Below, piece after piece: positions 58,600-64,000 of a stretch of DNA of 64,000 nucleotides. Position 1 is the stretch's first letter. Each line of letters starts with the position of its first letter. The notes under the pieces were generated by a model, which was given only the letters and a program-made list of their open reading frames with translations, searched no databases and was not told the origin of the DNA. The position numbers were made by a program, and so were the translations under genes. Source of the stretch: Pectobacterium aquaticum (GTDB taxonomy: Bacteria; Pseudomonadota; Gammaproteobacteria; Enterobacterales; Enterobacteriaceae); assembly GCF_003382565.3 (NCBI RefSeq), contig NZ_CP086253.1:1736001-1800000 (forward strand), in the 5' to 3' direction.

Positions 58600-60378
58600 T
58601 TAGCCGCGGAGTTCGTTGGCGCGGCGAAAGCGTCCCTGATAATCAAAGAGCTTTTCGCGTATTTGCCAGAATTTTCCGTGTTTGCGGGCGACGACAAAAT
58701 CAGGCGCGCGTAATAAAGGTTGCTGTGAGATGACGTCAGCGGCATTTTGCCAGTTAAACGGCGTTCCCGGCGCGCGTTGGTGAACACGCAAAAATTGTTG
58801 CAGGAAAACGTGGCGCTGGGCGGTAGTGTGCAGGCGAAAACGTTCACTCACTTCGGCGCCTTCCTCATCGTGGTAGGTGATTTTTAGCCATTCACCTTTT
58901 GCATCCTGCCCCTGCTCGAAACTCATGCCGCTACAGCGCAGAACCAGCGCATCTTTCAGTTTCAACGCCGCTTTCAGCATATCGTCAGGATCGACCAATA
59001 CCTCGTCACACTGGTGGCAGCGCCGCGCGGCAATATCATTTTCCGCGCCGCAGTGCGGACAGACTTTAAACCGAAACCGGAAATCACACTGCTTGCGTTG
59101 GCCACTTTCCGCCATTTCCCAGCCCTGACAGCGGCGGCCATAATGTTCGATGATGTCGCCGTCCGGGGTGGTTTTTCCCCAGAATAGATTGGCAAAGCCA
59201 CATTCTGGGCAGAAGACCTGTACTGGCTGGCTGCCAGCATGCGGTTTGCTGTTGCCGACTTCTGGCGTATAGAGATCGTGCGGGTTGCCAGCGTAATCCA
59301 GAATCAGGCAGTCCGTTTTCCCTGGATACAACCGTAAACCGCGCCCGACGATTTGCTGATACAGGCTGACGGATTCTGTTGGTCGAAGGATAGCAATAAG
59401 GTCGACATGCGGGGCGTCAAACCCGGTCGTCAGCACCGCCACGTTGACCAGATATCGTAACGACTGCTGTTTAAAAGCCTCAATCAGCGCATCACGTTCC
59501 GCTGCTGGCGTATCGGCGCTGACCAGCGCAGCCTGACCGTTTGGTAGCAAGGCCGTAATTTCTTTGGCATGTTCGACGGTGGACGCAAAAATCATCACGC
59601 CGCGCCGCGTTTGCGCATAATCGATGACCTGACTGATGATATGCGGCGTAATACGCTGCTGACGTTTGAGTTCGAGGTTCAGGTCGGCTTCGCTGAATAA
59701 CCCGTTGCTGCGGGCGACGAGCTTACTGAAATCATATTGCACCACTGGCATATCCAATCGGTCTGGCGGCACCAGAAAGCCATGCTTGATCATATAACGC
59801 AGCGGCAGCTCATAGATGCAGTCGCGGAACAAACTGCGTTCGTCGCCACGGATCATGCCATGATAGTGATACTGATATATCCAGCCTTTGCCAAGCCGAT
59901 AGGGCGTCGCCGTTAAGCCGAGCAGCCGCAGCTGTGGGTTAGTTTTTTGCAGATGTTGGATAATTTGTTGATATTGGCTGTTATCGTCGTCGCTAATGCG
60001 GTGACATTCATCAATGATCAGCAGGGAGAAGGCATTATCGAACTGGTCGAGATTACGCGCGACGGACTGCACGCTGCCAAAGACCACCTTTCCCTGACTC
60101 TCTCGCTGCTGTAGACCCGCCGCGAAGATATCCGCTTCCAAATTCAAGGCGCAGTATTTGGCATGGTTTTGCGCGACCAGTTCCTTGACGTGTGCGAGCA
60201 CCAATACTCGACCACGAGCAAGCCGCGCCAGTTCGGCAATCACCAGACTTTTCCCCGCACCGGTAGGCAAAACGATGACGGCCGGTTGGGTGTGACGGCG
60301 AAAATAGTCGAGTGTGGCGGAAACAGCCTCACGCTGGTAAGGCCGTAGTGTGAACGAGGCAGACTGTGTGAACGACAT
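58600..60378 (-). CDS. radD: DNA repair helicase-like protein RadD (YejH)
   Basis: SF2-type ATPase involved in DNA double-strand-break repair in E. coli. It is 592 aa. Walker A is IVLPTGAGKSLVIAEL (~36-50), the DEAH-box variant is LLIIDECHRIS (~135), and motif VI is QQIVGRGLRLYPGK (~340). Two Cys4 zinc fingers follow (CPECGFANLFW with later Cys; CPHCGAENDIAARRCHQC, ~445). It sits 2 bp behind the yecH-like gene, so the two are co-transcribed. Confidence 0.94.
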   Translation of the reverse strand: MSFTQSASFTLRPYQREAVSATLDYFRRHTQPAVIVLPTGAGKSLVIAELARLARGRVLVLAHVKELVAQNHAKYCALNLEADIFAAGLQQRESQGKVVFGSVQSVARNLDQFDNAFSLLIIDECHRISDDDNSQYQQIIQHLQKTNPQLRLLGLTATPYRLGKGWIYQYHYHGMIRGDERSLFRDCIYELPLRYMIKHGFLVPPDRLDMPVVQYDFSKLVARSNGLFSEADLNLELKRQQRITPHIISQVIDYAQTRRGVMIFASTVEHAKEITALLPNGQAALVSADTPAAERDALIEAFKQQSLRYLVNVAVLTTGFDAPHVDLIAILRPTESVSLYQQIVGRGLRLYPGKTDCLILDYAGNPHDLYTPEVGNSKPHAGSQPVQVFCPECGFANLFWGKTTPDGDIIEHYGRRCQGWEMAESGQRKQCDFRFRFKVCPHCGAENDIAARRCHQCDEVLVDPDDMLKAALKLKDALVLRCSGMSFEQGQDAKGEWLKITYHDEEGAEVSERFRLHTTAQRHVFLQQFLRVHQRAPGTPFNWQNAADVISQQPLLRAPDFVVARKHGKFWQIREKLFDYQGRFRRANELRG

Positions 60379-60380
60379 AA

Positions 60381-60620
60381 CTAGTGCTGGCAGATTTTAC
60401 TGGCGCTGGTGGTAAAGCCCGCATCGTGCGGGATGAATTTCCCGCGTTCAGACAGAAACTGTACCAGCATTGAGGCCGTCATATTTTCGGCGGAACAGGT
60501 GTGAAAACGCGCTGCGTTGCCGAAGCGGGTTTCTATCGTGCTAATCAGCTGTTCGGTGGTAAATGACTCACCGGATGTGAGCATCATTTGCAACACTTCA
60601 TGACCGTGAATAGATGACAT
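60381..60620 (-). CDS. YecH family (DUF2492) metal-binding protein
   Basis: A 79-aa protein starting at ATG 60620 behind AAGGA. The family pattern is complete: SSIHGHEVLQMM (His pair at 5 and 7), ARFHTCSAENMTA and the C-terminal SKICQH. The His/Cys residues suggest a metal site; function unknown. In E. coli the homologue yecH lies elsewhere, so its linkage to radD is a local feature. Confidence 0.9.
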   Translation of the reverse strand: MSSIHGHEVLQMMLTSGESFTTEQLISTIETRFGNAARFHTCSAENMTASMLVQFLSERGKFIPHDAGFTTSASKICQH

Positions 60621-60845
60621 GGGGCTGTCCTTAAAATGTAAAAAATTGCCCTTATTATGCCTGTTGATAATACCTGGCGCGAGGGATAAGCAAGAGGCGT
60701 TGAAATTCAAAGTCGGCTAAAAAGAGCAACATATGAGCCGTGAATTGCAGGACGAGTAAACAAACCCCCGTTATACTACCCTCTCACAATTTAGGGTCTC
60801 ACGATTTTGAGATAGGCAGTTATTTGAGATAGGTAGTGAGTTTTA

Positions 60846-61541
60846 ATGCGATTGGACAAATTTTTATCCCAGCAATTGGAAATTAGTCGTTCACTGGTGG
60901 CGCGCGAGCTCCACGCACAGCGTGTTACCGTCGATGGTGAAGTGGTAAAAAGCGGCGCGTTCAAGTTATCCCCTGAGCATAATGTCGAGTTTGATGGCGA
61001 ACCGCTGAAACAACAGAGTGGTCCGCGCTATTTCATGTTGAATAAGCCTCAGGGCTACGTCTGTTCAACGGACGATCCCGATCATCCCACCATTCTGTAT
61101 TTCATGGATGTCCCGGTGGCGTACAAACTGCACGCGGCGGGACGTCTGGATATCGATACCACTGGACTGGTACTGCTAACTGACGACGGGCAATGGTCGC
61201 ATCGCATTACCTCGCCTAAGCACCAGTGTGAAAAAACGTATCTGGTGACGCTGGAACAGCCGCTGGCCGAGGACACCGCCGCGCAATTTACGGCAGGTGT
61301 GCAACTGCATAACGAGAAGAACCTCACCAAACCCGCTACGCTTGAGAAGATAACGGATTATGTCGTTCGACTGACGATTAGCGAAGGTCGCTATCATCAG
61401 GTCAAAAGGATGTTTGCGGCAGTGGGGAATCGGGTCGTTGAGCTGCATCGCGAACGTATCGGTGGCATCTATCTGGATAGCGAACTGGAACTGGGGGAAT
61501 ACCGGGAGTTAAGTGCTGAGGAGATCGCCAGCGTAAAATAA
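60846..61541 (+). CDS. rsuA: 16S rRNA pseudouridine(516) synthase
   Basis: RsuA isomerises U516 of 16S rRNA. It is 231 aa. An S4 RNA-binding domain (MRLDKFLSQQLEISRSLVARELHAQ) is followed by the catalytic domain with HAAGRLDIDTTGLVLLTDDG, which contains the active-site Asp (~residue 102), and EGRYHQVKRMFAAVGNRV. Highly conserved. It is followed 40 bp later by bcr in the same direction. Confidence 0.97.
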   Translation: MRLDKFLSQQLEISRSLVARELHAQRVTVDGEVVKSGAFKLSPEHNVEFDGEPLKQQSGPRYFMLNKPQGYVCSTDDPDHPTILYFMDVPVAYKLHAAGRLDIDTTGLVLLTDDGQWSHRITSPKHQCEKTYLVTLEQPLAEDTAAQFTAGVQLHNEKNLTKPATLEKITDYVVRLTISEGRYHQVKRMFAAVGNRVVELHRERIGGIYLDSELELGEYRELSAEEIASVK

Positions 61542-61581
61542 TGCTGCATAGCATGACCTTTTTTCTAATCTGGAGTTATTA

Positions 61582-62772
61582 GTGCAATTACGCCGATCTT
61601 CTCATTTCGGGCTGATCTTTATTCTTGGCCTGATTTCGATGCTAATGCCATTAGCTATCGATATGTATTTACCTGCGTTGCCGACCATTGCTAACGAATT
61701 TGGCGTGGGGGACGGTCATGTCCAAATGACGCTCAGCACCTATGTGCTGGGCTTTGCAATTGGCCAGATGTTCTACGGGCCGATGGCGGATAGTCTGGGG
61801 CGTAAGCCTGTGATTCTCGGCGGTACGCTGGTTTTTGCGTTTGCAGGCGTGGCCTGTGCGCTGGCACAAACGGTAGAGCAACTGATCTACATGCGTTTTC
61901 TGCACGGCGTCTCCGCTGCGGCGGCTGCGGTGGTGATTAATGCCCTGATGCGCGATATGTTCTCGCGGGATGATTTTTCTCGCATGATGTCGTTCGTCGT
62001 GTTGGTGATGACCGTCGCGCCGCTCATTGCGCCCATTGCTGGTGGCTGGCTGCTGCTGTGGTTTAGTTGGCATTCTATTTTCTGGACGATCTCTGGTGCG
62101 GCTTTTCTGGCATCAGCGCTGATTTTCTTTTTTATTAAAGAAACCTTACCGCCCGCTAAGCGGCAGAAATTTCATCTGCGCACCACCATCGGGAATTTTG
62201 CCATCCTGTTCCGCCATAAGCGGGTGTTCAGCTATATGGTGGCAAGCGGGCTTTCGTTTTGCGGCATGTTCTCCTTCCTGAGCGCCGGGCCGTTTGTGTA
62301 TATCAATCTGTATGGCGTATCTCCTCAGAATTTTGGCTACTACTTTGCCCTGAACGTCGTCTTTCTCTTTGTGGTGACGCTGTTTAACAGCCGCAATGTA
62401 CGACGGTTGGGCGCGCTGGCGATGTTCCGCGCAGGGCTGGTGATCCAGTTTGCGATGGGAATATGGCTGGTGATTGTCTGCCTGTTCGATCTCGGATTCT
62501 TGCCGCTGGTGTTTGGCGTGGCACTGTTTGTCGGCTGTATTGCGATGGTGGCGTCGAATGCGATGGCGGTGATTCTCGATGATTTCCCGCATATGGCAGG
62601 GACGGCCTCGTCGTTGGCTGGCACACTACGCTTCGGCCTGGGGGCGATTGTGGGGGGGATCCTCTCTCTGGCTTCATTCAACAGCGCCTGGCCGATGGTG
62701 CTATCAATGGCAATCTGTTCGATAGGTGCCTTTCTGCTGTATCTGTACGCAACCCGTTCTCCCGCAGCCTGA
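61582..62772 (+). CDS. bcr: Bcr/CflA family drug-resistance transporter
   Basis: A 12-segment major-facilitator inner-membrane efflux pump, 396 aa from a GTG start behind TGGAG. The MFS motif A is visible between segments 2 and 3 (GPMADSLGRKPVIL). Segment 1 carries the family signature PLAIDMYLPALPTIA. In E. coli Bcr exports bicyclomycin and sulfonamides. Gene order rsuA-bcr-yejG is conserved. Confidence 0.95.
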   Translation: MQLRRSSHFGLIFILGLISMLMPLAIDMYLPALPTIANEFGVGDGHVQMTLSTYVLGFAIGQMFYGPMADSLGRKPVILGGTLVFAFAGVACALAQTVEQLIYMRFLHGVSAAAAAVVINALMRDMFSRDDFSRMMSFVVLVMTVAPLIAPIAGGWLLLWFSWHSIFWTISGAAFLASALIFFFIKETLPPAKRQKFHLRTTIGNFAILFRHKRVFSYMVASGLSFCGMFSFLSAGPFVYINLYGVSPQNFGYYFALNVVFLFVVTLFNSRNVRRLGALAMFRAGLVIQFAMGIWLVIVCLFDLGFLPLVFGVALFVGCIAMVASNAMAVILDDFPHMAGTASSLAGTLRFGLGAIVGGILSLASFNSAWPMVLSMAICSIGAFLLYLYATRSPAA

Positions 62773-62784
62773 TTTTTCCTTCTT

Positions 62785-62817
62785 CTCAGATGCAGGAAAG
62801 ATGTTCCTGCATCTGAG
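62785..62817 (+). terminator. Hairpin after bcr
   Basis: CTCAGATGCAGGAA and its exact complement form a 14-bp stem around a 5-nt loop, starting 12 bp past the stop codon. It is followed by a T/C-rich stretch rather than a pure T-run. Confidence 0.75.
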
Positions 62818-63153
62818 TCTGTTCTCTCTTATTCCTCATTTTCCTTCTTACGGCGATCCACATGCGTGGATTTTGTTTTATTAATGTAAAATATTTGACT
62901 AAAAAGTGAATGAATGAGCTGAAAAGGGTTGAGATATTAAATGGAAAAGGTTAAATATAGCCAGAAAAGAAGAAAGATTCGTGATCAATTTGGCATTAAT
63001 AGTCCTTGCAATCAGTTCTGTTAACCACTATCGCGATATGAAAAAGCGAGTTTGTTGTTTTTTTGTTCATTAAAAGTGGCAAAAAATAGTGTGAACACGC
63101 TACTATGATAAATATGTTACTATTTTGTGAATTATTACCTGAGGAAAACAGTA
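62818..63153. other. Intergenic region bcr / yejG
   Basis: About 335 AT-rich bp with the yejG promoter somewhere inside. No repeat, operator or additional gene was recognised. Confidence 0.4.
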
Positions 63154-63498
63154 GTGGACAGTTTCCAACTTTCGGTAGTTCATCGTTTGCCGCAAAGTTA
63201 TCGCTGGTTATCGGGTTTTGCAGGTATCAATGTTGAACCGATTCCGCTGAGCGGCAGAGAAGAAGACAACAACCTGATTGGCCTCAAACTGTTGAGCCAC
63301 GATGGCGATATCGCATGGAACATCATGCGCCAACTGAATCAATCCCTGTCTGAAATACAGGTTGAATGCGCCGTTCTGGAATGGGAAGGCGAGCCGTGTC
63401 TGTTTTTGCATCGTAATGATGAAAGCACAGCAATGTGCCGTCTGAAGAATGTCGGTGTCGCTATCGCTGAGTCCGTATCGGCACAATATCCCTTTTAA
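63154..63498 (+). CDS. yejG: YejG family protein
   Basis: A 114-aa protein of unknown function, matching E. coli YejG in length and throughout: DSFQLSVVHRLPQSYRW, VEPIPLSGREEDNNLIGLKLL, VLEWEGEPCLFLHR, CRLKNVGVAIAE. I use the GTG at 63154 with TGAGGAAAA 9 bp upstream; the frame extends to an ATG at 63127 but this would place the ribosome-binding site inside the gene. Confidence 0.9.
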   Translation: MDSFQLSVVHRLPQSYRWLSGFAGINVEPIPLSGREEDNNLIGLKLLSHDGDIAWNIMRQLNQSLSEIQVECAVLEWEGEPCLFLHRNDESTAMCRLKNVGVAIAESVSAQYPF

Positions 63499-63528
63499 AC
63501 CGCAGCGCCAGCAGAGTGGCGCTGCGGT
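63499..63528. terminator. Shared terminator of yejG and yejF
   Basis: A perfect 12-bp stem (ACCGCAGCGCCA and its complement) with a 6-nt loop between convergent yejG and yejF. It lies directly at the yejG stop. Confidence 0.8.
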
Positions 63529-63539
63529 ATTCTCTCATT

Positions 63540-64000
63540 TTATGCCGACTGCGTTTCTGCCGTGTAGGATGAGAACTGTAGCAGTTCCCGTGTGTAATGT
63601 TCGGCAGGGTGCGCGAATACCTGTTTGCATTCTCCCTGTTCGACCACTTCGCCTTGCCGCAACACAATAACCTGATGGCACAGAGAACGGATAACCTGTA
63701 AGTCATGGCTGATAAACAGGTAGGCGATTTTGTGCTTTTCCTGTAATGATTTCAGCAGCGCCAGAATTTGCGCCTGAACCGTTCTGTCCAGCGACGACGT
63801 GGGCTCATCGAGGATCAGTAGCTCGGGTTGCAGTATCAGCGCACGAGCGATAGCAATACGCTGGCGTTGGCCGCCGGAAAACTCGGAGGGATAGCGGTAG
63901 CGGGTCGTGGGATCCAGCCCGACTTCCTGCATTGCCTCAATCACGCGCTGGTCGAGTACCTCTTTGCTCAACTTATGATGGACGGTCAATCCCTCCGCAA
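63540..64000 (-). CDS. yejF: Microcin C/peptide ABC transporter ATP-binding protein YejF, partial (5' end outside window)
   Basis: The C-terminal ~150 residues of the fused two-domain ATPase of the YejABEF peptide importer, which in E. coli takes up microcin C. The ABC signature FSGGQRQRIAIARALIL, Walker B LLILDEPTSSLD and the switch His in FISHDLQVIRSLCHQV belong to the second nucleotide-binding domain. The frame remains open to the window end, so the N-terminal half is missing. Confidence 0.95.
   Translation of the reverse strand, partial: AEGLTVHHKLSKEVLDQRVIEAMQEVGLDPTTRYRYPSEFSGGQRQRIAIARALILQPELLILDEPTSSLDRTVQAQILALLKSLQEKHKIAYLFISHDLQVIRSLCHQVIVLRQGEVVEQGECKQVFAHPAEHYTRELLQFSSYTAETQSA

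Overview
The window reads as chromosomal DNA of a soft-rot enterobacterium, most likely Pectobacterium. The gene order and protein sequences follow the Escherichia/Yersinia pattern closely (fli cluster; fabA-lonH-matP-ompA-sulA; helD-mgsA-yccT-yccU-hspQ; yejF-yejG-bcr-rsuA-radD-rplY-yejK-yejL-yejM-proL). The flagellar locus also carries extra genes between fliC and fliA. The genus is inferred from this pattern, because no rRNA gene or species marker lies in the window.

Region 1 (1-21583) is a flagellar cluster. fliN (cut by the window start), fliM, fliL, fliK, fliJ, fliI, fliH, fliG and fliF run leftwards and encode the C-ring switch, the export ATPase complex, hook-length control and the MS ring. 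fliE runs divergently. The filament-cap and chaperone genes fliD-fliS-fliT run leftwards, and fliC runs rightwards. Between fliC and fliA-fliZ lies an accessory block: a 1108-aa fused O-GlcNAc-transferase-type protein with methyltransferase-like parts, a UDP-glucose 6-dehydrogenase, a second flagellin of 634 aa with its own sigma-28 promoter, and a small caspase-fold (CHAT-like) protein 15 bp behind it. The flagellin/caspase-like pair is the most unusual content of the window.

Region 2 (21584-42233) is mostly conserved core: an ERIC repeat, phoH with a Pho box, a methyl-accepting chemotaxis protein, tRNA-Ser(GGA), a sugar-phosphate isomerase, yebE, fabA, lonH, matP, ompA, sulA (LexA box), tfoX, yccS, yccF, helD, mgsA, yccT, yccU, hspQ, yccX, tusE, yccA and tRNA-Ser(UGA).

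Region 3 (42300-53480) is accessory. It holds an intact ISL3-family insertion sequence, a TumE/TumA-like toxin-antitoxin pair, and a P4-like satellite. The satellite consists of a ten-copy iteron array beside a primase-helicase, a tightly overlapping run of small genes starting with an Icd-like gene, a divergent ribbon-helix-helix regulator with a palindromic operator array, a BRO/AlpA operon, an AT-rich unknown gene and a tyrosine integrase next to tRNA-Pro(GGG). No capsid, tail or packaging genes are present, so the satellite would need a helper or is a remnant.

Region 4 (53478-64000) is conserved core again: tRNA-Pro, yejM, yejL, yejK, an acyltransferase-like membrane protein, rplY, radD, a yecH-like gene, rsuA, bcr, yejG and the 3' part of yejF, which is cut by the window end.
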